7,915 nt of DNA from positions 1-7,915 of the forward strand of contig CAKURH010000124.1 of assembly GCA_934675625.1 (NCBI GenBank), written 5' to 3'. The translations under genes were made by a program, and so were the position numbers. The notes beneath the pieces are model-generated. The model was not told the DNA's origin. It saw only the letters and a list, made by a program, of their open reading frames with translations, and ran no database searches. This DNA comes from an uncultured Kiritimatiellota bacterium (GTDB lineage: Bacteria; Verrucomicrobiota; Kiritimatiellia; RFP12; UBA1067). Positions 1 to 7,061 of this stretch are shown here, one piece after another (the first letter of the stretch is position 1; every line of letters starts with the position of its first letter).

Positions 1-2895
1 TTTGCGTCCGTGCGGATCGTCGAGGCGGCGACGGGCGCCGACCGCACGCGGAACTACAACCTCGTGCTGAAGGAGGGCGTCCTCAGGATGACGAACGCCT
101 GCATCCGCGCGGAGCAGGTCTTCGGGGCGGACGATATCGCGAAGGTCTACGACGGCGTGTCGACGCAGGTCGTGGTGACGGCGGAGCTGCTGCAGCCCGC
201 GACAGTCCGGTACTTTGCGGACGGCGCGGCCGCGACAAGCGCGGCCCTCCCGGAGGATGCTGGGTGGAGCGGCGAGCCGCCGCGCTTCACGCACGCCACG
301 AACGCGACGGTGCGGTTCACGGTGGAGGCCGACTACTACAACGCCTACACGGGCAGGGTGGACGTGGCGATCGCGAAGAGGGCGGTCACGCTCACGACGC
401 CGACGAAGGCGAAGACCTACGACGGCGCGCCGCTCACCTTCGGCGCGGACGAGGTTGAATTGGTCGCGACAAGCGCGACCCTCCCGGAGGGACGTGGGGA
501 TGGTGCGGTCGCGACAAGCGCGACCCTCCCGGAGGGCGAATCCTTTGTGTTCTCGGATTTCGCGGCGATTACGGATGCAGGGCGCGTCCCGGCGCGCTGC
601 GCCTACGTGGCGGGGGCGGGGACGCGGCTCTCGGACTACGCCGTGACCGAGGCCTGGGGGACGCTGACCGTGCTGGCGAGCGCGGACGAGATCACGGTGA
701 CGGCGGACTCGGCGACGTGGGCCTACGACGGCACGGCGCACCGTCTGCCGTCCTACACGGCGGAGAACGCCGACAAGCTGCAGCCCGGCGACGCGCTGGA
801 CGTCGCGTTCGCGCCGGAGAGCGTCGTCCTCACGCCGGAGGACGGCCCGGACGGCGACGGCGTGGTGTCGAACGCGATCGCGTCCGTGCGCGTCCTGCGC
901 CACGGCACGGAGGACGTGACGCGGAACTACTCGCTCGCGTGGTACCCCGGCGTCCTGCGCGTCACGAAGGCGCGGATGGCGTTCGACGGCGCGGGCTCGG
1001 CCGATCCGTCCGGATTCTCGACGACGGCGACCTACGACGGCGCGGGGCACACGGCGGCGGTCGTGCCGCCGAGACTGCTGACCGCGCCCGTCACGGTGCG
1101 GTATGGCATTGCGGCCGATGCCATCGCGTCGGACGTCTCGCCGGCGTTCACGAACGCGGGCGTCCATACGGTCTTCTACGCGCTTGACGCGCGCCACTAC
1201 GAGACGTACTTCGGGACGGCGACCGTCACGATCGCGCCGCGTCCGGTGACGCTCGTCTCGGACGGGGCGGAGAAGGTCTACGACGGCACGCCGCTCCGCT
1301 GCGACGCGGTGCGCGTGAAGGACGGCTCGCCCGGCTTCGTGGACGGCGAGGGCTTCGCGGCGACGTGTTCGGGCGCGCTCACGGACGTGGGGGCGATGGA
1401 GAACCTCTTCGACTACGCGCTGACGGGCGGGGCGCTTGCGGGGAACTACACGATTACGAAGGAGTACGGGTGGCTGCGCGTCACGCCCGCGGCGCTCGAC
1501 CCCGGCGCGGTGTTCGGCGGCGGCGAGACGGACGCGGACGGCGGCCCGCTCTGCGCCCGCGTCTACAACGGCGCGCCCCAGCCGTTCGCGCCCGCGCCGG
1601 ACTTCGGCGAGCCGTACCGTCTCTCCTACGCGCTCGTGCCGGGCGACGAGAGCGCCTATTCCGAGACGGCCCCGACGCGGACGCACGTCGCCGAGGGCGA
1701 CCTCGCGGTCTACTTCAAGTTCCTGTCGCCCAACTACGCGCCGTACTACGGGAAGGGGACGCTGCGCATCGTGCCGAAGGCGCTGACACAGGAGATGTGC
1801 GTCGCCGACGAGGACGCGGCGTGGTTCTTCGACGGGACGGAGAAGAGGCCCGCCGTGACGGTCGTGGACGGCGACCCGAACATCGCGACGGCGGACGACT
1901 ACACGCTCGCCTACTCGGGGCGGACGGGCGCGGGGCTCTTCCCCGTGACCGTCACGGGCACGAACGACTACTGCGGCGTCGTCACGAAGGAGTTCGCGAT
2001 CCTGAAGCGCCCCGTCGCGCCGCCGGTGATCCCGTCGCGGGCGTACAGCGGCCGCCTCCAGAAGCCGACGATCGCGGCGGACGCGCGCTGGACGGTCGCC
2101 GCCAATCCCGGCGGGACGGACGCGGGCCTCTACACGAACGTCGTCCTGCGGCTCGCGAACACGGCGGACTACAAGTGGAACTACAAGTGGAAGGGCCTTG
2201 GCGGGGACGAGTCGGACTGGACGGGCGTCTTCGAGATCCGCCGGGGCGCGAACGGCTGGTCGACGTATCCGGGCATCCGCAGCTGGACGAACGGCGTCGA
2301 GGCCGCGGGCGCGCCGACGGGCCGCGCGCGCTTCGGGACGCTCTCGGTCGCCTACCGGCGGCGCGGCGCGCCCGTCGCGTCCGAGACGGCGGAGAGGCCG
2401 TCCGCGCCGGGCAGGTACACGGCGCGGTTCTGGGTGGAGGAGACGAAGAACTACGCGGGGGTCGGGCTTGCCGCGCCCTACGACGTCGACTTCGAGATCT
2501 TCCGGGGGCCGGACGACCCGTCGGCGGGCGACGCGACCACGACGACGCCCGTTCCCGTCCCGTACGCCTGGCTTGACGCCTACGTCGGCCGGTTCGGCGG
2601 CGGCGACTACGAGGCGGCCGCGCACGCGCCGGGCGCGAACGGCGTCGCGCTCTGGGCGTCGTACGTCGCGGGGCTCGACCCGGCGGACGCGGCGAGCCGG
2701 TTCACGGCGAAGATCGCGATGGACGCGGACGGCAGGCCCGTCGTCACGTGGTCGCCCGACCTGCGCGCGGCCGATCCGCCGCGCGCCTACACGGTCTACG
2801 GCAAGCCCGACCTCGGCGCGGCGGCGTGGACGCCGGTCACGGACGCGAACCGCGCGGCGATGCGCTTCTTCAAGGTCGAGGTGGAGATCAGGTGA
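1..2895 (+). CDS. Giant MBG/YDG-module surface protein (3' part, 5' end outside window)
   Basis: The frame is open from base 1 and stops at TGA 2893-2895, so this is the last 964 codons of a larger gene. The GTG at position 10 lies inside a module (ASVRIV is echoed by ASVRVL near 880) and is not a real start. Eight immunoglobulin-like modules are marked by Y-D/N/S-G or FDG motifs near 148, 418, 724, 1033, 1279, 1564, 1828 and 2044, about 72-103 residues apart. Many end in NY...GxLxVT. From about 2560 to the stop is a different domain: ALWASYVAGLDP, then VVTWSPDL, YTVYG and a terminal RFFKVEVEIR, as in C-terminal domains of verrucomicrobial secreted proteins. MBG/YDG modules are typical of adhesins and other extracellular proteins, so export and a surface or matrix role are inferred. 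No enzyme motif is visible. Odd feature: three hairpin-encoded ATSAxLPE insertions in the first 540 bases. Confidence 0.88.
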   Translation, partial: FASVRIVEAATGADRTRNYNLVLKEGVLRMTNACIRAEQVFGADDIAKVYDGVSTQVVVTAELLQPATVRYFADGAAATSAALPEDAGWSGEPPRFTHATNATVRFTVEADYYNAYTGRVDVAIAKRAVTLTTPTKAKTYDGAPLTFGADEVELVATSATLPEGRGDGAVATSATLPEGESFVFSDFAAITDAGRVPARCAYVAGAGTRLSDYAVTEAWGTLTVLASADEITVTADSATWAYDGTAHRLPSYTAENADKLQPGDALDVAFAPESVVLTPEDGPDGDGVVSNAIASVRVLRHGTEDVTRNYSLAWYPGVLRVTKARMAFDGAGSADPSGFSTTATYDGAGHTAAVVPPRLLTAPVTVRYGIAADAIASDVSPAFTNAGVHTVFYALDARHYETYFGTATVTIAPRPVTLVSDGAEKVYDGTPLRCDAVRVKDGSPGFVDGEGFAATCSGALTDVGAMENLFDYALTGGALAGNYTITKEYGWLRVTPAALDPGAVFGGGETDADGGPLCARVYNGAPQPFAPAPDFGEPYRLSYALVPGDESAYSETAPTRTHVAEGDLAVYFKFLSPNYAPYYGKGTLRIVPKALTQEMCVADEDAAWFFDGTEKRPAVTVVDGDPNIATADDYTLAYSGRTGAGLFPVTVTGTNDYCGVVTKEFAILKRPVAPPVIPSRAYSGRLQKPTIAADARWTVAANPGGTDAGLYTNVVLRLANTADYKWNYKWKGLGGDESDWTGVFEIRRGANGWSTYPGIRSWTNGVEAAGAPTGRARFGTLSVAYRRRGAPVASETAERPSAPGRYTARFWVEETKNYAGVGLAAPYDVDFEIFRGPDDPSAGDATTTTPVPVPYAWLDAYVGRFGGGDYEAAAHAPGANGVALWASYVAGLDPADAASRFTAKIAMDADGRPVVTWSPDLRAADPPRAYTVYGKPDLGAAAWTPVTDANRAAMRFFKVEVEIR
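228..256 (+). repeat. In-frame hairpin element, copy 1 (variant)
   Basis: Arms GGCCGCG (228-234) and CGCGGCC (240-246) flank the loop ACAAG (235-239), followed by CTCCCGGAGG (247-256). It encodes ATSAALPE in the gene's frame. Compared with copies 2 and 3, one stem pair changes from T-A to C-G on both sides, so pairing is kept. Confidence 0.8.
462..491 (+). repeat. In-frame hairpin element, copy 2
   Basis: Arms GGTCGCG (462-468) and CGCGACC (474-480) form a perfect seven-base stem around ACAAG. The tail CTCCCGGAGGG (481-491) is itself a near palindrome. It encodes ATSATLPEG in frame and is identical over 30 bases to the copy that starts 45 bases downstream. Confidence 0.85.
507..536 (+). repeat. 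In-frame hairpin element, copy 3
   Basis: This is an exact 30-base repeat of copy 2, with arms at 507-513 and 519-525, the ACAAG loop at 514-518 and the palindromic tail at 526-536. It again encodes ATSATLPEG in frame. Between copies 2 and 3 lie 15 bases that read as RGDGA plus part of the next codon, which look like host-module sequence. Confidence 0.85.
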
Positions 2896-2938
2896 TGGAC
2901 GGATCTTCGCTTTCAAGGCTTGGCCACAGGGGCTGTCG

Positions 2939-3002
2939 TCTCACACGGAGGCACGGAGACACGGAGTTTCTGCTCTCCGTGGCTCCGTCACTCCGTGTGA
3001 GA
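2939..3002. repeat. Large imperfect palindrome of 'cacggag' type
   Basis: Arms of 28 bases (2939-2966 and 2975-3002) match at 25 positions around an eight-base loop. The outer 12 bases pair perfectly (TCTCACACGGAG with CTCCGTGTGAGA). Each arm contains three CGGAG units, the loop side carries the complement. It starts 44 bases after the stop of the upstream gene and lies outside any credible gene. Similar 'cacggaggcacggag' palindromes are, as I recall, dispersed noncoding repeats in several environmental and gut bacteria. As RNA it could also end or stabilise the upstream transcript, but no T-tract follows. Confidence 0.75.
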
Positions 3003-3111
3003 CCTTGCGTCACGCAGAGGCGTCCGGCGAATCTCTGCTTGCGGCAAGAAGACGAAGTCTAGGACAAAAGGCGGGGCTGTTTTTGAGGCAACAGACAAAG
3101 GAAAAACAAAA
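3003..3111. other. Rest of the spacer before the LRR protein gene
   Basis: A small inverted repeat, GCAGAG (3014-3019) with CTCTGC (3033-3038), may be a degraded partner of the neighbouring palindrome. No convincing -35/-10 pair was found. A ribosome binding site, AAAGGA (3097-3102), lies nine bases before the ATG at 3112 and fixes the start of the next gene. Confidence 0.5.
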
Positions 3112-5469
3112 ATGATACGACCAAAACGAAAACAGAGAATCAGGCAGGCCGCGTGCGCGCTGTGCGCCTGCGCGGGCCTGGCGGCGTCCGCCGCGACGAT
3201 CGCCTACGCGGCGGACGGGACGACGGGCGAGTACTGCGGCGCGGGCTACGGCATCAGCGTCACGGTCTCGACGCCGGCGACGGGGGCGACGGTGAAGTAC
3301 GCGGAGAGCGCCGACGGCCCGTGGCTCGACGCCGTGGCGTACACGAACGCCTGCACCGACAGGCCCGTCTACTTCCAGATCACGGCGGCGGGCTACGAGA
3401 CGGTGACGGGTTCCCGGAACGTGACGGTGACGCCGAAGGACATCGAGGGGCTCGTGTGGCCGATCCTGCCGGCGGAGGACTACGTGTACGACGGCACGGC
3501 GAAGACGCCGGACGCCGGGTTCGGCGACGGCGAGCCGTCGATTCTCACCGCGAACGACTTCGATGTCACTTACGTTGACAACGTGGACGCGGGCACGGCG
3601 ACGATGACCTTCACCGGCAAGAACAACTACACGGGCACGGACGAGCAGACGTTCGAGATCCGGAAGGCGGAGAACGCCTGGACGACGCCGCCCGCCGTCG
3701 CGGACTGGACGTACGGACAGGCGGCGTCCGAACCCGTCTCGGCGGCGAAGTCCGGCGTCGCGGCGGTGACCTGGTCGTCCGGCGCGAAGCCGACGCTGCC
3801 GGGGCACTACACGGCGACCTTCACGGTTCCCGAGTCGCGGAACTACAAGGCGCTCACGGCAACGGCGCCATTCACGATCCATGCCGCGACAATCCGCTAT
3901 GCGGCGGACGGGACGACGGGCGAGTACTGCGGCGCGGGCTACGGCATCAGCGTCACGGTCTCGACGCCGGCGACGGGGGCGACGGTGAAGTACGCGGAGA
4001 GCGCCGACGGCCCGTGGCTCGACGCCGTGGCGTACACGAACGCCTGCACCGACAGGCCCGTCTACTTCCAGATCACGGCGGCGGGCTACGAGACGGTGAC
4101 GGGTTCCCGGAACGTGACGGTGACGCCGAAGGACATCGAGGGGCTCGTGTGGCCGATCCTGCCGGCGGAGGACTACGTGTACGACGGCACGGCGAAGACG
4201 CCGGACGCCGGGTTCGGCGACGGCGAGCCGTCGATTCTCACCGCGAACGACTTCGATGTCACTTACGTTGACAACGTGGACGCGGGCACGGCGACGATGA
4301 CCTTCACCGGCAAGAACAACTACACGGGCACGGACGAGCAGACGTTCGAGATCCGTAAACGCCGGCTCACGCTCACGTCGGGCGACGGCTCGTGGCCGCA
4401 CGACGGCACGGCGCACGCGGAGACGACGGTGACGGTCGGCGGCGACGGCTTTGCCCCCGGCGAGGGCGCGACCTACGGCAACTTCGCGACGCTCGCGGAC
4501 GCGGACAGCGTCCCCAACTCGTTCGACTACACGCTGGACGCCGGGACGTCGGCGGGCAACTACGAGATCACGAAGGTCTACGGCACGCTCACGGTCACGC
4601 CTCCGCCGGTGACGGTCCACGAGGAGTCGGACGCGGAGACGATCTTCAAGTGGGAGGCGACGGGTGCGGAGACGGCGAAGGTCGTCGGCTTCAAGGACCC
4701 GAACCGGCGGATCGCGAACGTGGTCATCCCCGACAAGATCGAGGGGCGCTTCATCACGGCGATCGCGCTGGATGCCTTCGCAAACTCGAAGAGCGGCATG
4801 ACGGCGCTGTCGCTTCCGCTCTTCTGCACCGAGATCGGCGGCAGGGCGTTCTACAACGTCAGGTCGCTCACTTCGATCACGTTCACGGACGTCCGCAAGT
4901 GGGACGCCCCCAGAACGTCCGCCACGCTGTCGATCGGCAGCTATGCGTTCTCGTCCTGCCTCGGGCTGCGGGAACTGACGGTCGGCGAATCCGTGGGGCA
5001 GATCGACGACTACGCCTTCCTCAACTGCCGCAAGCTGGCGAAGATCATGATCCTCGGGAAGCCGTCCGTCGGCAGGCAGGTGTTCCGCTCGGCCGGAATG
5101 GACGCCACGCCGCAGGGCGTGGAAGTCCTCATCGACCCGGCGCTCGCGTCCGACACGGACTACATGGCGGCGCTGAAGGGCGGCATGCCGTCCGTGACGG
5201 TCAAGGACGATCCGATCGTCTCGTCGCTGAAGACGCAGTCGGTCAGCCTCGAGTCCGGACGGGTGACGATGACGCTCTCCGTCCGCAAGGCCTCCAGCTG
5301 GGGCGCGGTGGACCCGGCCTCGGTGAAGGTCAGGTACTGGGCGTCCCTCTCGGAGCCGGCGGAGACCCTCTCGCCGACGGCGGCGACGGACAACGGCGAC
5401 GGGACGTTGACGGTCGAGGTTGCCGTCCCCGAAGGGAACAGCGGCTTCCTCCAGGCGGTGATGGAATAA
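3112..5469 (+). CDS. Exported MBG-module protein with BspA-like leucine-rich repeats
   Basis: The 785-residue product starts with a basic n-region (residues 1-12) and a hydrophobic stretch (13-28), with likely signal cleavage at ASA|AT near 27. An LCAC lipobox is a weaker alternative. Then come MBG-like modules: 33-112, a YVYDGTAKTP module at 113-184, a WTYGQ module at 185-257, and a second copy of the first two at 264-415. An HDGTAH module spans 416-500. Residues about 524-690 are BspA/LRR_5-type repeats, with phrases such as IGGRAFYNVRSLTSITF and IDDYAFLNCRKLAKI. The last 85 residues form a separate beta-rich tail. C42/C81 and C273/C312 could pair as disulfides. BspA-like repeats are known from adhesins and protein-binding surface proteins, so a surface-binding role is inferred. 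No sortase motif or terminal barrel is present. The downstream barrel gene is probably co-transcribed. Confidence 0.9.
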   Translation: MIRPKRKQRIRQAACALCACAGLAASAATIAYAADGTTGEYCGAGYGISVTVSTPATGATVKYAESADGPWLDAVAYTNACTDRPVYFQITAAGYETVTGSRNVTVTPKDIEGLVWPILPAEDYVYDGTAKTPDAGFGDGEPSILTANDFDVTYVDNVDAGTATMTFTGKNNYTGTDEQTFEIRKAENAWTTPPAVADWTYGQAASEPVSAAKSGVAAVTWSSGAKPTLPGHYTATFTVPESRNYKALTATAPFTIHAATIRYAADGTTGEYCGAGYGISVTVSTPATGATVKYAESADGPWLDAVAYTNACTDRPVYFQITAAGYETVTGSRNVTVTPKDIEGLVWPILPAEDYVYDGTAKTPDAGFGDGEPSILTANDFDVTYVDNVDAGTATMTFTGKNNYTGTDEQTFEIRKRRLTLTSGDGSWPHDGTAHAETTVTVGGDGFAPGEGATYGNFATLADADSVPNSFDYTLDAGTSAGNYEITKVYGTLTVTPPPVTVHEESDAETIFKWEATGAETAKVVGFKDPNRRIANVVIPDKIEGRFITAIALDAFANSKSGMTALSLPLFCTEIGGRAFYNVRSLTSITFTDVRKWDAPRTSATLSIGSYAFSSCLGLRELTVGESVGQIDDYAFLNCRKLAKIMILGKPSVGRQVFRSAGMDATPQGVEVLIDPALASDTDYMAALKGGMPSVTVKDDPIVSSLKTQSVSLESGRVTMTLSVRKASSWGAVDPASVKVRYWASLSEPAETLSPTAATDNGDGTLTVEVAVPEGNSGFLQAVME
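3208..3662 (+). repeat. 455-bp perfect direct repeat, copy 1
   Basis: It is identical by eye, including third codon positions, to 3901-4355 (offset 693 bases, 231 codons). It begins immediately after the signal-peptide region and covers two immunoglobulin-like modules. Weaker similarity extends about 17 bases upstream (GCCGCGAC in both). Confidence 0.92.
3901..4355 (+). repeat. 455-bp perfect direct repeat, copy 2
   Basis: This is the second copy of 3208-3662. It diverges at once at both ends: T3900 against C3207, and T4356 against G3663. Between the copies lies a single WTYGQ-type module (about 3663-3900) that is not duplicated. Confidence 0.92.
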
Positions 5470-5488
5470 TGATTTAAGGAGATTTGAT

Positions 5489-6364
5489 ATGAAGAACCTT
5501 GTGCTGATGACGATAGGAATGGTTTCGCTGGGTGCGCTTGCGGAGGCGGCTCCCTGGCAGTTCACGGTTGGCCCGGCTTGGCGGGCGCGCGTCAAGGGCT
5601 CTGTTTCGGGCACGACGCAGTCCACCTACGACAAGCCGGATCCGGGCACGAAGACGAGCTTCGACGCCGGTGACGTCGAAGTCGTGCAGGATCCGGACTA
5701 TCCGAACGATCCGACCATGACGAAGTACGCCTACGCGCGCACGCAGTCGACGACGGTGACGGGCGGATCCGACACGGACAGTCCGCTTGGCTTCAAGGCC
5801 AACCTGTCGCGCGACCTCTTCGAGACGGGGGACTTCTCCCTTGGGCTTGCCGCGACGTTTGCCGCCTACTGGCGGATGGAGTCGGCGATTTCCGGGCTGA
5901 CTCTTCGCCGGAAGGATCTCTATTACTTCAGCGGCGGCCCGATACCGCCGGCCCCGGTCACGCCGCCGTTCCTTCCTGACGCGACGCCGGTCAGCGAAAC
6001 GCTGGCGAGCGAGGCGGTCGGGGTCGCGGCGCGGCTGCGGAGCGATCTCTACCAGATCGGCCTGGGGCCGCAGGCGACGTGGCGGGTCTGCGACGGACTG
6101 GAGGCCTACGGACGCTTCCAGGCGCTCTGCAACCTCGCGCACGTGGACTTTGACGCGGGCGCGGCGAGCGCGTCGGACACGAAGTGCCTGTTCGGCGTCG
6201 GCGGCACGCTCGGCCTGTCGGCCTTTCTTACGGAGAGCATCGGACTCTTCGCGGAAGTGGGCTACGAGTGGATCGACAAGGGCGACATGGGCCTTGGGCA
6301 GACGGGTGCGGAGCTCGAATTCTCGTCGTTCGTCGTCTCCGCCGGGGTGGTCTACAGCTTCTGA
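5489..6364 (+). CDS. Probable outer-membrane beta-barrel protein
   Basis: The 291-residue product has a signal peptide (hydrophobic 3-18, likely cleavage AEA|AP after residue 20). The rest alternates polar and hydrophobic residues like amphipathic beta-strands, for example FSLGLAATFAAYWRM, YQIGLGPQATWRV, GLFAEVGYEW and FVVSAGVVYSF. The chain ends in phenylalanine after an alternating strand, the usual signal for BAM-dependent insertion of outer-membrane proteins. Length and pattern suit a small barrel of roughly 8-12 strands. No OmpA peptidoglycan-binding domain is present and the family is not recognised. AAGGAG (5476-5481), seven bases before ATG, supports the start. The gene begins 19 bases after the LRR protein's stop, so co-transcription is very likely. 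It may anchor or help display that protein, or simply be a porin-like neighbour. Confidence 0.82.
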   Translation: MKNLVLMTIGMVSLGALAEAAPWQFTVGPAWRARVKGSVSGTTQSTYDKPDPGTKTSFDAGDVEVVQDPDYPNDPTMTKYAYARTQSTTVTGGSDTDSPLGFKANLSRDLFETGDFSLGLAATFAAYWRMESAISGLTLRRKDLYYFSGGPIPPAPVTPPFLPDATPVSETLASEAVGVAARLRSDLYQIGLGPQATWRVCDGLEAYGRFQALCNLAHVDFDAGAASASDTKCLFGVGGTLGLSAFLTESIGLFAEVGYEWIDKGDMGLGQTGAELEFSSFVVSAGVVYSF

Positions 6365-6411
6365 CCGCCGCCGCGCGTCAGTTTGCAGTCCCTTCACAAC
6401 GGCCAGCGCAG

Positions 6412-6445
6412 CGAACCCTCGCATTTATGTAAATGCGAGGGTTCG
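6412..6445. terminator. Strong hairpin, probable terminator of the surface operon
   Basis: A perfect 16-base stem (6412-6427 with 6430-6445) closes on TG; in practice a four-base loop is likely. It lies 48 bases after the barrel gene's stop and just before the next promoter. There is no T-run on the plus-strand side, so it may need Rho or act mainly as a 3'-end stabiliser. Confidence 0.6.
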
Positions 6446-6455
6446 GCTATCCCTA

Positions 6456-6485
6456 TTGCCTTTAACGCGGCAGAAATGCTACAAT
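6456..6485 (+). promoter_or_regulatory. Sigma-70-type promoter of the yfcE-like gene
   Basis: A -35-like TTGCCT (6456-6461) and a -10 TACAAT (6480-6485) are separated by 18 bases, with an extended -10 TGC at 6477-6479. Transcription would start near 6492, giving a leader of about 26 bases with no clear Shine-Dalgarno sequence. Confidence 0.7.
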
Positions 6486-6517
6486 ACCGCCATTCACCGA
6501 AAGAAACCTCACCACTC

Positions 6518-7033
6518 ATGAAAATTCTCTTTCTCAGTGACATTCACGGCGTGCCTTCGACACTGGAGGCCGCGTTTGCGTCCGCCGACACGCTCGGCTA
6601 CGACCGCATCGTGCTGCTCGGCGACCTCCTCTATCACGGGCCGCGCAACGGCGTGCCGCACTTCTATGACCCTGTGCGGGTCGCGCACCTGCTGAACGCC
6701 CGCAAGGACAAGATCATCGCCGTGCGCGGCAACTGCGACGCCGAAGTCGACCAGATGATGTTCGAGTTCCCGATGATGGGCGACTACGCCGTCGTCGAAG
6801 CGGGCAACGAGACGTTCTTCTGCACGCACGGACACCTCTGGAACGAAAACCGCCTGCCGCCGCTCGGACTGGGCACGGTGCTCGCCCACGGGCACACGCA
6901 CATCTCGGAGCTGAAGAAGCTGCCGTGCGGCCTCACGGTCTTCAATCCGGGCTCGGTGTCGCTGCCGAAGGGCGGCACGTCGCGCTCATTCGGCTACTTT
7001 GACGGCCAGGTCCTCCGGCACTACACGATCTAA
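6518..7033 (+). CDS. yfcE: YfcE-type metallophosphodiesterase
   Basis: The 171-residue protein has all calcineurin-like phosphoesterase motifs: D8-I-H10, G35-D36, G71-N72-C73-D74, H104-G-H106 and G125-H126-T-H128. D8, H10, D36, N72, H104, H126 and H128 are the expected ligands of a two-metal (often Mn) centre. The stretches GDLLYHGPRN, AVRGNCDAEVDQM and FNPGSVSLPKGG closely follow E. coli YfcE (184 residues), a cytoplasmic phosphodiesterase active on artificial substrates whose natural one is unsettled. The ATG at 6518 starts exactly at the conserved MKILFLSDIHG. A longer frame from 6383 would read through the hairpin and promoter and is rejected. No strong Shine-Dalgarno precedes the ATG (only GAAAG about 14 bases upstream), so translation may rely on a short unstructured leader. 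It appears monocistronic. Confidence 0.95.
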   Translation: MKILFLSDIHGVPSTLEAAFASADTLGYDRIVLLGDLLYHGPRNGVPHFYDPVRVAHLLNARKDKIIAVRGNCDAEVDQMMFEFPMMGDYAVVEAGNETFFCTHGHLWNENRLPPLGLGTVLAHGHTHISELKKLPCGLTVFNPGSVSLPKGGTSRSFGYFDGQVLRHYTI

Positions 7034-7047
7034 AGCGGTCTGTCGGA

Positions 7048-7061
7048 AGAAATGCTATAAT
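7048..7061 (+). promoter_or_regulatory. Extended -10 promoter of rubrerythrin
   Basis: A consensus -10 TATAAT (7056-7061) is preceded by TGC (7053-7055), an extended -10. No good -35 is seen at 17-18 bases upstream. The 14 bases AGAAATGCTATAAT match the yfcE promoter except for one Y position (TACAAT there). The start point would be near 7068. Confidence 0.72.

Noticed and set aside
10..12. GTG as the start of the first gene
   Set aside because: The frame is open to base 1, the codon falls inside a module and no ribosome binding site or signal peptide follows.
462..536. Two 30-base repeats with a 15-base gap considered as a CRISPR remnant
   Set aside because: Only two units, a spacer far too short, in-frame coding, and a third diverged copy elsewhere in the same gene.
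1365..2576. 403-codon plus-strand frame in another phase of the giant gene
   Set aside because: Arg/Gly/Ala-rich shadow with no module motifs; the in-phase frame carries the YDG modules throughout.
3039..3080. Possible promoter for the LRR protein gene (TTGCGG at 3039)
   Set aside because: No -10-like hexamer at 16-18 bases downstream; transcription may come from farther upstream.
2198..3115. 305-codon frame running from the giant gene into the spacer
   Set aside because: Arginine-rich shadow that crosses the noncoding palindrome; no supporting start signal or homology.
3010..5625. 871-codon open frame on the minus strand
   Set aside because: It is antisense to the LRR protein gene, whose signal peptide, modules and ribosome binding site are clear. 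The minus product is arginine-rich low-complexity sequence, as expected from the reverse of GC-rich codons, and it duplicates only because the plus-strand repeat does.
5474..6424. 316-codon minus-strand frame opposite the barrel gene
   Set aside because: Arginine-rich composition, no motifs and no ribosome binding site; the plus strand has a signal peptide and a C-terminal beta-strand with phenylalanine.
6383..6517. Upstream ATG giving the YfcE-like protein 45 extra residues
   Set aside because: The extension covers the hairpin and the promoter, has no family counterpart, and the conserved fold begins exactly at the ATG at 6518.
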